This document shows, one piece after another, positions 16,933-25,066 of a DNA stretch of 64,000 nt (position 1 is the stretch's first letter; each line of letters starts with the position of its first letter). Made by a program: the position numbers and the translations under genes. The notes beneath the pieces are model-generated. The model did not search any database, had not been told where the DNA came from, and saw only the letters and a list, made by a program, of their open reading frames with translations. The DNA is from Bin87 sp965116565 (lineage in GTDB: Bacteria > Chloroflexota > Dehalococcoidia > Lucifugimonadales > UBA3495). The stretch spans positions 2,542,001 to 2,606,000 of the forward strand of contig OZ220699.1 of the NCBI GenBank assembly GCA_965116565.1, written 5' to 3'.

Positions 16933-17901
16933 ATGAGTGATCTTGCCGACCGCTTACTGAACGGGGAACTGCGGGCGCTCTCGCGGGCGCTGACCCTTTT
17001 GGAGCGTGGCAACCCGGAGGCGGGGCCCGTCATGGAACGGTTGGACCCTCACACCGGCCGCGCCTACACCGTGGGTATCACGGGCCCGCCCGGCGTGGGC
17101 AAAAGCACGCTGGTGGACCGGTTGGCCGAACACCTGCGCGGCCATGAACTCACTGTAGGGATTCTCGCGGTGGACCCCACCAGCCCATTCACCGGCGGCG
17201 CGCTGCTCGGCGACCGGATTCGTATGCAGAGGCACTATCTGGACGACGGCGTTTTCATCCGCAGCGTCGCCACACGCGGGCAGTCCGGCGGGTTGCCGCG
17301 CATCGTCAAGAGCATGGTGCGGGCGCTGGACGCGGCCGGCAAAGACGTCATCCTGGTGGAAACGGTGGGCGTGGGCCAGACCGAACTGGGAATCATGGGG
17401 GTGGCCGACTCCGTGGTGGTCGCGATGACTCCTGAATCAGGCGACTCGATCCAGACACTGAAGGCCGGCGTGATGGAAATCGCTGATCTTTATGTCATCA
17501 ACAAAGCCGACCGGGATGGAGCAAACCAATTGGCGGCCGCAGTGACGGCGATGCTGCATATGGCGGACCTGAGCGACGGATGGAATCCGCGCGTCCTGTT
17601 GACGCAGGCCTACTCCAACGTGGGGATCGCCGAGCTTTGGGATGGCATCGGCGAGCATCGTGGCTTTCTGGCAAGTACCCATGGGCTCGAGAAACGTCGA
17701 GCGGAACGGAGGAGGTCCGAGTTTCTTGAGACTGTTCAGGAGGAGTTGTACCGGCGGATTACCAAACGCCTGGGCGAAGACGCGAATTTGAGTGATCTCC
17801 TGGATAATATCGTTGGGAAGTCCGCCGAGCCGTACGGGGAAGCGATGCGCTTGTTGGATGACGATGCCGGTTTGGCCCGAGTGCTCAATGGCGGTGCTTG
17901 A
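16933..17901 (+). CDS. meaB: MeaB/ArgK-family GTPase (methylmalonyl-CoA mutase chaperone)
   Basis: 322 residues from ATG 16933 (MSDLADRLLNGELRAL matches the family N-terminus); a TTG 12 nt earlier is an alternative. G3E-type GTPase motifs are present: Walker A GPPGVGKS, LAVDPTSPFTGGALLGDRIRM (switch I, base-contact region), ETVGVGQTE (Walker B/switch II) and NKAD for guanine specificity. MeaB loads and protects adenosylcobalamin on methylmalonyl-CoA mutase. No mutase gene is in this window, but a cobalamin operon lies at 32-41 kb. The enzyme is cytosolic and homodimeric through its C-terminal helix region. Confidence 0.94.
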   Translation: MSDLADRLLNGELRALSRALTLLERGNPEAGPVMERLDPHTGRAYTVGITGPPGVGKSTLVDRLAEHLRGHELTVGILAVDPTSPFTGGALLGDRIRMQRHYLDDGVFIRSVATRGQSGGLPRIVKSMVRALDAAGKDVILVETVGVGQTELGIMGVADSVVVAMTPESGDSIQTLKAGVMEIADLYVINKADRDGANQLAAAVTAMLHMADLSDGWNPRVLLTQAYSNVGIAELWDGIGEHRGFLASTHGLEKRRAERRRSEFLETVQEELYRRITKRLGEDANLSDLLDNIVGKSAEPYGEAMRLLDDDAGLARVLNGGA

Positions 17902-17907
17902 AAGGTA

Positions 17908-17936
17908 ATGAAACGGGGCGACCGAGTGGCCGCCCC
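17908..17936 (-). terminator. Terminator between convergent meaB and SPFH genes
   Basis: A GC-rich stem (GGGGCGACC at 17915-17923 with GGCCGCCCC at 17928-17936, one G-U pair on the minus strand, 4-nt loop) is followed on the minus strand by GTTTCATT. The stem is nearly identical to the one at 43993-44012. Confidence 0.55.
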
Positions 17937-17964
17937 TCATCTGTGGCGTCGTCGATCCAAGCCG

Positions 17965-18882
17965 TCAGTTGCGATTGTCCGCGTCTTCGTTGGCGCCGTT
18001 TGACTGGTTGCCGCGGTTGTTGCCGCTGCCGCCGTCCGGCTGGTTCATACTGCCCATTCCCAGGAAAGGCGACAGCATCGAAGTGAACTCCATCGGAAAA
18101 ATGAATTTGGTGGACGGACTGCTGCCCAGCGATTTGAGCGTATCAAAATACTGGAGGCTCATCGTGCGAGCATCGACCGTGCTTGCCACGTTGTAGATGC
18201 GCTCCAGGGCGGTGCTGAATCCCTCCGCTCTCAGGACGGTGGCCTGCTGGTCGCCCTCGGCCGCAAGTATCTCCGACTCACGCTGACCCTGCGCGCGGAG
18301 AATTGCGGATTGGCGCTCACCCTCGGCAAGGTTGATGGCAGCCTGCCTTTGTCCCTCGGACTCGGTGATCTCGGCGGTGCGGATGGCGTCGGCGGACTTC
18401 TGCCGTTCCATGGCCGCTTTGACTCCCGGGGGCGGATCGACCTCGTTGATCTCAACCTGGGAGACCTTGACGCCCCAACGCTCGGTCACCTCGTCCATGC
18501 GGACCTGCACATCGTCGCGGATGCGCTCCCGTTCGGAAAGCGTGGTCGCCAGATCCATTGCGCCAATGACGGAACGTAGCGTGGCGAATGCCAGATTGAT
18601 GACCGCGGCTTCGAAGTTCTGGACCTCCAGCACCGCCCGGTCAACGGCGTCCTCCATCACGCGGTAGTAGATCACGAAGTCCATGTCCACGACCACGTTG
18701 TCGGCTGTGATGTATTTCTGGGTCGGTACCCGCGTCACCCGCTCCCGCAAGTCCACCTTGGTGCCGTTGTAGAGGATGGGGATCAGGAAATGGAGGCCAG
18801 GCCGTCTGGCGCCGATGAAGGTGCCGAAACGTTGGACCACCATTCGCTGGTACTGTTGGACGACTATCAGCCCGCTGGCCAT
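17965..18882 (-). CDS. SPFH/band-7 (stomatin/paraslipin-like) protein
   Basis: 305 residues. The SPFH domain occupies ~10-190 (VVVQRFGTFIGARRPGLHFLIPILY...VDLRERVTRVPTQKYITADNVVVDMDFVIYYRV). A heptad-rich Ala/Glu segment follows (EITESEGQRQAAINLAEGERQSAILRAQGQ), then a hydrophobic patch and a Gly/Asn-rich tail. The usual N-terminal membrane helix is reduced to a short stretch (GLIVV), so membrane contact may be peripheral. It lies 55 bp downstream of nfeD. The SPFH-NfeD pair is a widespread bacterial unit that forms membrane microdomain scaffolds with the NfeD partner. Confidence 0.93.
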   Translation of the reverse strand: MASGLIVVQQYQRMVVQRFGTFIGARRPGLHFLIPILYNGTKVDLRERVTRVPTQKYITADNVVVDMDFVIYYRVMEDAVDRAVLEVQNFEAAVINLAFATLRSVIGAMDLATTLSERERIRDDVQVRMDEVTERWGVKVSQVEINEVDPPPGVKAAMERQKSADAIRTAEITESEGQRQAAINLAEGERQSAILRAQGQRESEILAAEGDQQATVLRAEGFSTALERIYNVASTVDARTMSLQYFDTLKSLGSSPSTKFIFPMEFTSMLSPFLGMGSMNQPDGGSGNNRGNQSNGANEDADNRN

Positions 18883-18937
18883 TATCGAGCCTCCTTACTG
18901 CTTTCGTCGCGAAGGGTTGATCATCGTAATCTTATCA

Positions 18938-20356
18938 TCATTCCTGCCCCTCGATGGTCGCCGTCAACGCAATCGACTCTACGGTCAACAGCAGTCCGTC
19001 GACGGCAACCACGCGGATCCGGCTGCCCTCCTGTATCTCCGACCCGTCGCTGCTCACCGCCGACCAGGTCTCGTCTCCCAGATTCACCACCCCCCTCGGA
19101 TCCAGAACCCTGGTAACGCGTCCGGTTTGACCGAGCAAATGACCTGCGGAACTGCGCCCGTCGCTGTCGGCATTGCCTCCTCCCGCCGTGGCGGCGCGTC
19201 TACCCAGCACGCGGGAAGAGATGGCCTCGAACGCGAGATAGCCTGCGAACAGGGCAAGGATTCCGCCCACGCCCACCAAAACCCAGGGGCTGACGGACAC
19301 GTCGGGGAAGCCTGTCGGTATGCTGCCGCCGCCGAAGCTCCCAAAAAGCAGCACGCCACCGATGATCAGGCTCACAACCGCGCCTATGCCCAAGGCTCCA
19401 AAACCCGATATGAAAATCTCCAGCGCCGCCAGGATCACGGCCAGGACGATGAATGCGATCCCTGCCCAGTTGAACGGTAGGTTCCCCAGCGCCAGGAAGC
19501 CCAGGCCCAGGCAGATGATGCCGGCGATACCGGGACCGATCGCGCCCGGGGTCATGAGCTCGAATATGAGCCCTAGGCTGCCCAGGCTGATGAGCAGGAA
19601 GGCGATGTTGGGATTGGCGATGAAATCGACGAACCTTTCGCGCCATTGCATTTCAATTTCGCGGACATCATAGTTGGTCAGCTCCAGTGTACGCTCGCCG
19701 CTTGTGGTGGTTACGCTCCGACCGTCGAGCAGGGTAAGAAGGTGCGGCAGGTCGTCGGCCAGCAGGTCAATCATGCCTGCGTCGAGGGCTTCGCTGGCGG
19801 TGAACGAGGCGGCAGTGCGGACCGTTTGTTCCAACGGTTCGGCGTTTCGGCCACGCTCCTCGGCTACAGAGCGAATCAGCGCGGCCGCGTCGTTTGTTAC
19901 CTTGTCGGCCAGAGTCTCCCCAATGTCCTCGCCGCTGCCTGAGACGGGGGTGGCTGCGCCGATATTGGAACCGGGAGCCATGGCGGCGATGTGCCCAGCG
20001 GCAGTGATGAAGGTGCCGGCCGAGCCGGCCTGAGCGCCTCGCGGCGAAACGAAGACCGCTACGGCCACGTCGGATCCCAACAGCGTTTCCACGATCTCGC
20101 GTGTGCTGCCGTAGAGACCGCCGGGCGTGTCCAGTTCGATCACCAGTAATTCAGCGTCGGCTTCCTCTGCGGCTGCCACGGCGCGGGCGATAACTCGAGC
20201 CTTGACCGGATTGATGGTGTCTTCAATCTGGAGTCGCAGCACGGCCGGGGACTGGGCGTTTGCCGGAGTGTGGTCAAACAGCGCCACCGCGACGCCCGCG
20301 CATATGAGTGCGACACAAATGACCAGGACCGGTACTCTTTCTTTCGCCTTGCTCAT
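18938..20356 (-). CDS. nfeD: NfeD-like membrane serine protease (ClpP-class + NfeD domain)
   Basis: 472 residues: a signal peptide (VPVLVICVALICAGVAVAL...ANA), then a ClpP/SppA-class protease domain with IELDTPGGLYGSTREIV. The Ser in GAQAGSAGTFI and the Lys in DKVTND form the Ser-Lys dyad of the PH1510-N type. About four to five membrane helices come next (~250-370), then a C-terminal OB-fold NfeD domain (GQTGRVTRVLDPRGVVNLGDETWSA). In the archaeal homologue the protease cleaves the partner stomatin C-terminus. The stomatin-like gene is the next gene downstream, on the same strand, so the two probably form an operon. Confidence 0.93.
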   Translation of the reverse strand: MSKAKERVPVLVICVALICAGVAVALFDHTPANAQSPAVLRLQIEDTINPVKARVIARAVAAAEEADAELLVIELDTPGGLYGSTREIVETLLGSDVAVAVFVSPRGAQAGSAGTFITAAGHIAAMAPGSNIGAATPVSGSGEDIGETLADKVTNDAAALIRSVAEERGRNAEPLEQTVRTAASFTASEALDAGMIDLLADDLPHLLTLLDGRSVTTTSGERTLELTNYDVREIEMQWRERFVDFIANPNIAFLLISLGSLGLIFELMTPGAIGPGIAGIICLGLGFLALGNLPFNWAGIAFIVLAVILAALEIFISGFGALGIGAVVSLIIGGVLLFGSFGGGSIPTGFPDVSVSPWVLVGVGGILALFAGYLAFEAISSRVLGRRAATAGGGNADSDGRSSAGHLLGQTGRVTRVLDPRGVVNLGDETWSAVSSDGSEIQEGSRIRVVAVDGLLLTVESIALTATIEGQE

Positions 20357-20534
20357 GACGGGGACCCGGGTTCATCATCGTGCTTGCCGTAGCGCGTGTC
20401 AATGACGCACGGGTCCCGAGTGGATATTCCCGGTGTGGCCGGATTCCGTGTGCCGGCGCTGGCGTGTTTGACGATGGCAGTGCGCTGCCAATACAATGCG
20501 AGCAATTCGGATACCAATAGGAGCGGAAACTTCC

Positions 20535-21395
20535 ATGGACTACCAGTACATTGTGTACGATAAGGAACGAGTGTCCCGGTTCGAAGGCAGCGGGGAACGG
20601 CGGCGGGAGAAGGTAGGGCATGTGGCGTTCTTGACGATGAACCGTCCCGAAGTTTTGAACGCGATGAATCGGCAGTTGACGGGCGAGTTGCAAGATGCTG
20701 TGCGCGCGGCAAACGAAGACGCTGACATTGGCTGCATAGTGATCACCGGGGCCGATACGCACCCGCGCGTGCCCGCGTTCACGGCCGGCGGCGACATTCA
20801 CCAACAACGCGAAGACCAGGCTGCGCTGAATGCAGGTACGCTGACGCGCGATGACATGGACGCCCAATCGTCGAGGCGCCAACGGGGCAGCTACGAGGTG
20901 AGCGCATCCGACAAACCCGTGATCGGCATGATCAACGGCTTGGCTTATGGCGGCGGTGCCGTCCTTTCATCTTCTCTCGATATCCGAATTGGCTCCGACG
21001 CCGCGCGTTTCCGTTTCCTGGCGGCTGCTTACGGGCGCATCAATTCGACGTGGACTCTCGTAAACCAGGTGGGCTGGCCCCAAGCCAAGGAGTTGCTCTT
21101 CACGGCGCGTATTGTAGAGGCGGAGGAGGCCTATCGGATCGGGCTGCTGAACCACTTGGTGCCGACCTACAAACTGCGCGAGAAGACGATGGAGATTGCG
21201 ACGCAGATCGCCACCAACGACATACCCTCCGTGATTGGCATCAAGCGGTTGTTGCTGCAACACATGGGTGGTTCGTTGGAGGAGCAGTGGGCCAACGAAA
21301 GAGATTTCACCACAAACGTCCTGCGCGGCACTTTGGCGGAGGAGGCGTTCCCGGACTTCCTGGCTCGTCGTGGACGCCCGGTTCGCAGCGGCTAG
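20535..21395 (+). CDS. Enoyl-CoA hydratase/isomerase family protein
   Basis: 286 residues from ATG 20535, with ATAGGAGCGG upstream; an in-frame ATG 39 nt earlier has no ribosome site. The crotonase fold is clear: TMNRPEVLNAMNRQLTGEL, oxyanion segment FTAGGDIHQ (AGGD) and the second oxyanion region INGLAYGGGAVLSSSLDIRIG. The usual catalytic Glu positions (E144/E164 in rat hydratase) correspond to NSTWTLVNQVGWPQAKELLF, where neither Glu is in the standard place, so a plain hydratase reaction is doubtful. Dehalogenase, isomerase or C-C hydrolase chemistry are possible. A bidirectional terminator follows. Confidence 0.85.
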   Translation: MDYQYIVYDKERVSRFEGSGERRREKVGHVAFLTMNRPEVLNAMNRQLTGELQDAVRAANEDADIGCIVITGADTHPRVPAFTAGGDIHQQREDQAALNAGTLTRDDMDAQSSRRQRGSYEVSASDKPVIGMINGLAYGGGAVLSSSLDIRIGSDAARFRFLAAAYGRINSTWTLVNQVGWPQAKELLFTARIVEAEEAYRIGLLNHLVPTYKLREKTMEIATQIATNDIPSVIGIKRLLLQHMGGSLEEQWANERDFTTNVLRGTLAEEAFPDFLARRGRPVRSG

Positions 21396-21416
21396 CAATT
21401 ACCTGGTCTCGAAAAG

Positions 21417-21448
21417 AAAACCCCTCCTGGTTGTACCGGAGGGGTTTT
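21417..21448. terminator. Bidirectional terminator
   Basis: AAAACCCCTCC (21417-21427) pairs with GGAGGGGTTTT (21438-21448); loop TGGTTGTACC. T-tracts are present on both strands. It separates the convergent crotonase gene and the small repeat protein. Confidence 0.9.
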
Positions 21449-21451
21449 CGC

Positions 21452-21847
21452 TTAGGTTTGGCTGCGCCGTCGTTGCAGATGGGGCGGTAACAGTTCGGTG
21501 TCTCCCTCCCACACCAGGTTTCCATTGGCGTCTACGACGGAGTACGAAACCGGACGCCGAGGTGCCGGTTGCACCGATGCGGTTCCCCGGCGCAGTTCGG
21601 GCCGGTCTGCCAGCAGGTGGGTATCGCCCGACCACGAGACGTCTCCTTCGGCATTCACCACCGAGTATGACACGGGCCGCGAGGTGATCGCGCTATCATC
21701 CCTGGGCATCGCGTAGTCCAAATAGCGAGTGGTGAGAGTGTTTGCAATCGGCTGCATCGGAGACATCACGCGGATTACGATGGGCTGATCCAGGATGTTT
21801 TCAATCACCCGGTTAACGCGGTTAATGTTGTTCTGTACTATCGGCAT
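21452..21847 (-). CDS. Small protein with two copies of a Tyr-Ser-Val-Val...Gly-Asp-Thr repeat
   Basis: 131 residues, no family recognised. An N-terminal helix-like part (MPIVQNNINRVNRVIENILDQPIVIRV) is followed by two near-identical blocks: RPVSYSVVNAEGDVSWSGDT with HLL, and RPVSYSVVDANGNLVWEGDT with ELL, separated by a Pro/Arg linker. Each block reads as two beta strands (SYSVV and W-GDT). This suggests a repeated beta-hairpin that could bind a ligand or partner. It has no signal peptide or membrane segment. The start has no strong Shine-Dalgarno (AGGAGCAACGA lies before it, 5-6 nt away). It sits between the convergent crotonase gene and hisB but is separated from hisB by 116 bp. Confidence 0.7.
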   Translation of the reverse strand: MPIVQNNINRVNRVIENILDQPIVIRVMSPMQPIANTLTTRYLDYAMPRDDSAITSRPVSYSVVNAEGDVSWSGDTHLLADRPELRRGTASVQPAPRRPVSYSVVDANGNLVWEGDTELLPPHLQRRRSQT

Positions 21848-21963
21848 TCGTTGCTCCTGATTCTGGTCTCAATAGCCCTATTGTACAGAGATTGAGACGA
21901 AGGCGGCCACGACGCGGGCGAGACCCGACGTGCAGCCAAACTGAGGCGCCATTTCTGCGCCTG

Positions 21964-22581
21964 TCAACTGTCGAGGGTGCCCTTGGTGCTGGGCACCTGC
22001 CCGGTCGCGCGCGGGTCCGGTTCGACGGCGTCTCGAAGCGCGCGCGCCAAGGCTTTGCACAGCGCTTCGGCTTTGTGGTGCGGACTGACTCCCGAGAGTA
22101 CCTTGGCGTGAAGATTGATCCGGGCTTCGATGGCGAACGATTCGAGGAAATGCGCCACCAAATCGCCGGAGAGGCTCTCCACCATGGTGTCGTTCAACGT
22201 GGTATCGACCGTGGTGTACGGCCTCCCACTCCAGTCCACCGCGACCATCACCAGCGTTTCGTCCAGAGGAACGATCGCGTGGCCCATGCGCCGGATGCCG
22301 CGGGGTTCGCCCAAGGCCTGGCCGAAAGCGCGGCCCAGCATGATGCCGGTATCCTCCACCAGGTGATGCCAGCCTACGTGGGTGTCCCCCTCCGCCTTGA
22401 GGACGATGTCGAACAGCCCATGCCGGGCGATCTGGCTGACCATGTGGTCCAGAAAGCCGTTGCCCGTGTCAACGTTGTATTGGCCCGAACCGTCCAGGTT
22501 GACCGAAATGGCGATACTGGTTTCGGCGGTTTCGCGCTTCAGGTTGGCGGTTCGCTCACCGGTTTCATCGGAGGTTGACAT
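21964..22581 (-). CDS. hisB: Imidazoleglycerol-phosphate dehydratase
   Basis: 205 residues, the monofunctional (non-phosphatase) length. Duplicated metal-binding motifs are visible: FLDHMVSQIARHG and GWHHLVEDTGIMLG in the first half, and LVAHFLESFAIEARINLHAKVLSGVSPHHKAEALCKALARAL in the second (His, His-His, Glu). The C-terminal STKGTL is typical. It performs step 6 of histidine synthesis, forming imidazole-acetol phosphate with Mn2+. The start is 2 bp after the hisC stop, so coupling is tight; it is the last gene of the operon. Confidence 0.96.
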   Translation of the reverse strand: MSTSDETGERTANLKRETAETSIAISVNLDGSGQYNVDTGNGFLDHMVSQIARHGLFDIVLKAEGDTHVGWHHLVEDTGIMLGRAFGQALGEPRGIRRMGHAIVPLDETLVMVAVDWSGRPYTTVDTTLNDTMVESLSGDLVAHFLESFAIEARINLHAKVLSGVSPHHKAEALCKALARALRDAVEPDPRATGQVPSTKGTLDS

Positions 22582-22583
22582 GG

Positions 22584-23678
22584 TTAATCCGCCCGGAGAA
22601 CGGCAAGAAAACCGGCAACCACGGCGTCGGTTTCCTCAGGCTTGCCCACGCTGGAGCGAATGTAGTCGCGCAACAGGTCGTTATCGAAATAACGCAGAAA
22701 CACCCCACGTCGGCACATGCCCTCGTAAACCTCGCGGCCTCGGCCGTCCGGCATCTTGCAAAGGATGAAATTCGCCTGAGACGGCCAAACGGTGATGCCG
22801 GGTATCTCGGAGAGCATACGGTGCATGCGCGCGCGTTCTTCAACGATGGCGTCCACCCGTTCGAGCAGGTTGCTGGTATCAGCCAGCGACGCCAACAATG
22901 CGACCTCGGCGGCGAGGTTGACGTTGTACGGTGGCTTGACGCCCATCATTGTGGCTGCAAGTTCAGCATCCATGGCGCCGGCGCCAATGCGCAGCCCGGC
23001 GAGTCCGGCCCATTTGCTGAAAGTGCGCAACACCACGAGGTTGCGATACTCGGGCAGCAGGGGCATGAGCGTTTGTCCGCAGAAATCGTAGTAGGCCTCG
23101 TCCGCGACGACCAATAGACCTGTGTCCAGAAGTGCCCGGGCCTGGGCTTCGGTAACCAGGTTGCCCGTGGGATTGTTGGGAGTGGGGAAGAAGATCGCCT
23201 TGGTTCGGGGAGTAATCGCTCCTTTTATGGCTTCGATGTCAATATCGAAACTGTTATCTCGCGGGACGGCGATGGCCTGAGCCCCGGCCACATCTGCGGA
23301 AAAGGAGTACATGCCAAAGGTCGGCACGGGGATGATGATTTCATCCCCGGGAGCCAGGAACATCCGCATCAGGAGGTCAATGATCTCATCGCTACCGTTG
23401 CCAGCCACTATGTTGGCTTCGTCAACGCCGAGATATTCGGACAGTGCGGACCTCAACCGCCGCTGTGCGGGGTCCGGATAGTGGTTGTAGTCCTTGAAGC
23501 TCCCCAGGGCCTCAGCCACCTGTGGTGAGGGGCCATACGGGTTTTCGTTGCCGTTCAGTCGGATTACCCGCTCCAATGGGATGCCAGCTTCCTCGGCTAG
23601 GGTTTCGCTGGGCGAAACTCCCTCGTATGTCTTGAGGCGGCTGATGTGGGGCAATAACAGTTCTTCAATATCGGGCAT
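22584..23678 (-). CDS. hisC: Histidinol-phosphate aminotransferase
   Basis: 364 residues of a fold-type I PLP aminotransferase. The landmarks are GNENPYGPSP near the start, GNGSDEIIDLLMRM (phosphate loop), FPTPNNPTGNLV, ADEAYYDFCG and the Schiff-base Lys in RTFSKWAGLAGLRIG. A C-terminal Arg for the substrate phosphate/carboxylate is in DYIRSSVGKPEE. It transfers the amino group of glutamate to imidazole-acetol phosphate. It is embedded between hisD (41 bp upstream) and hisB (2 bp downstream). The family can also act on aromatic amino acids, but context favours histidine. Confidence 0.95.
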   Translation of the reverse strand: MPDIEELLLPHISRLKTYEGVSPSETLAEEAGIPLERVIRLNGNENPYGPSPQVAEALGSFKDYNHYPDPAQRRLRSALSEYLGVDEANIVAGNGSDEIIDLLMRMFLAPGDEIIIPVPTFGMYSFSADVAGAQAIAVPRDNSFDIDIEAIKGAITPRTKAIFFPTPNNPTGNLVTEAQARALLDTGLLVVADEAYYDFCGQTLMPLLPEYRNLVVLRTFSKWAGLAGLRIGAGAMDAELAATMMGVKPPYNVNLAAEVALLASLADTSNLLERVDAIVEERARMHRMLSEIPGITVWPSQANFILCKMPDGRGREVYEGMCRRGVFLRYFDNDLLRDYIRSSVGKPEETDAVVAGFLAVLRAD

Positions 23679-23719
23679 CGGTGCGCAGTCCTCCCCCGGA
23701 GGTGGTCAGATCAGAAAAT

Positions 23720-25066
23720 TTACGGTGATTGGGTCGCGCCGAGGTGGTCCAGCCGGGCTTGTACCGCGCCAGCGTGACCAGGCAGGCCTTCGGCCTCTGC
23801 AATCCGCACCGCTGCAGGCCCGAGGTCAGTGAAATGGCTCGGGCTCAGGCCCACGACCGGCATGGTACGCAAGAAATGATGGACGCTCAATGCGGAACTG
23901 AACCGTGCCGTGCCTCCGGTGGGCATTACGTGGGACGGCCCAGCGATGTAATCGCCCATGACTTCGGGCGAGAACTCGCCGAGGAACAAACCGCCGGCGT
24001 TGCGGATCTCGCCGACCCGGGCCCAGGGATCGGCGACCATGAGACACAAGTGTTCGGGCGCGATGCGGTTGGCCACCGCGATGGCTTCCTCGAAGTCGTT
24101 GACGAGGACGATGCAACCCTGCCGTTCCAGAGAATGGCGGATCGTTTCGGCGCGAGGGTTGGATGCGATCTGAGCGTCGAGCTCCGACTCGATGCCCGCC
24201 ACCAATTGGTCGGAATCTGTGACGAGGATGGCGGACGCCATGGGGTCGTGCTCAGCCTGCGCTATGAGGTCGGCGGCGCAGAAAACCGGATTGGCGCTCC
24301 CATCGGCCAACACGATTGTCTCGGTAGGTCCGAACACGCCGTCGATATCGACTTGCCCCTGCACCATGCGCTTCGCGTAGGCTACGAAAACGTTGCCGGG
24401 TCCGCATATTTTGTCGACCTTTTTTACGCTTTCCGTACCATAGGCCAACGCGCCGATGGCGGGAACGCCTCCGACTTGATAGACTGCGTCAACGCCCGCG
24501 ATGCGAGCCGCCGCCAGCACGGTCGGGTTGAGCGGTTCGATGCCTCGCCGCGGAGTGGTGAGCACGACTTGCCGAACCCCCGCCACCCGCGCAGGGATAG
24601 CTGTCATAAGTACAGTGGAAGGATATGCAGCGGTTCCGCCCGGAGCGTAGAGCCCGACGCGTTCCAGGGGCCTGATCAGTTCGCCCAGCCCGTCGCCCAA
24701 GTCGACCCAGTCCCGGGGCAACGTCGCCTCATGAAACCGAGTGATACGTTCGGCGGCCAAACTGAGCGCCCGCTTCAAGTCATCGGGGATGGATTCCCAG
24801 GCGTCGTCCAGTTCCGACGCCGGGATTTCCAACTCTTCGAGATCGGCATCGTCCAATAGTTTTGCGTAGCGGCGGACGGCGCGGTCTCCCTCGGCGCGCA
24901 CATCGCGCAGCATGTGGAGGACAGAGGACTCAGGAGTAGCTTCCGGGCCGAACAGGTCGCGGGTTCTCTGCAACGCCCCGTCCGGCAAAGAGGACAGGTC
25001 GAGCGGGTCAATGCGCGTCAGAATCGAATCGGCGGCGGCGAGGCCTCGCACTGTTTTAAGTCGCAC
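23720..25066 (-). CDS. hisD: Histidinol dehydrogenase
   Basis: 448 residues from GTG 25066, preceded by CGGGAG 7-8 nt upstream; the open frame continues upstream but runs inside the preceding gene. The start overlaps the end of the PLC-like gene by 11 bp. Diagnostic blocks: YAPGGTAAYPSTVLM, ICGPGNVFVAYAKR, VFGPTETIVLAD (zinc-site region), LIAQAEHDPMASA (catalytic His and metal Gln/His) and AGPSHVMPTGGTARF. It performs the last two oxidations from L-histidinol to L-histidine with NAD+ and Zn2+. The length is normal (~430-450). Confidence 0.96.
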   Translation of the reverse strand: MRLKTVRGLAAADSILTRIDPLDLSSLPDGALQRTRDLFGPEATPESSVLHMLRDVRAEGDRAVRRYAKLLDDADLEELEIPASELDDAWESIPDDLKRALSLAAERITRFHEATLPRDWVDLGDGLGELIRPLERVGLYAPGGTAAYPSTVLMTAIPARVAGVRQVVLTTPRRGIEPLNPTVLAAARIAGVDAVYQVGGVPAIGALAYGTESVKKVDKICGPGNVFVAYAKRMVQGQVDIDGVFGPTETIVLADGSANPVFCAADLIAQAEHDPMASAILVTDSDQLVAGIESELDAQIASNPRAETIRHSLERQGCIVLVNDFEEAIAVANRIAPEHLCLMVADPWARVGEIRNAGGLFLGEFSPEVMGDYIAGPSHVMPTGGTARFSSALSVHHFLRTMPVVGLSPSHFTDLGPAAVRIAEAEGLPGHAGAVQARLDHLGATQSP

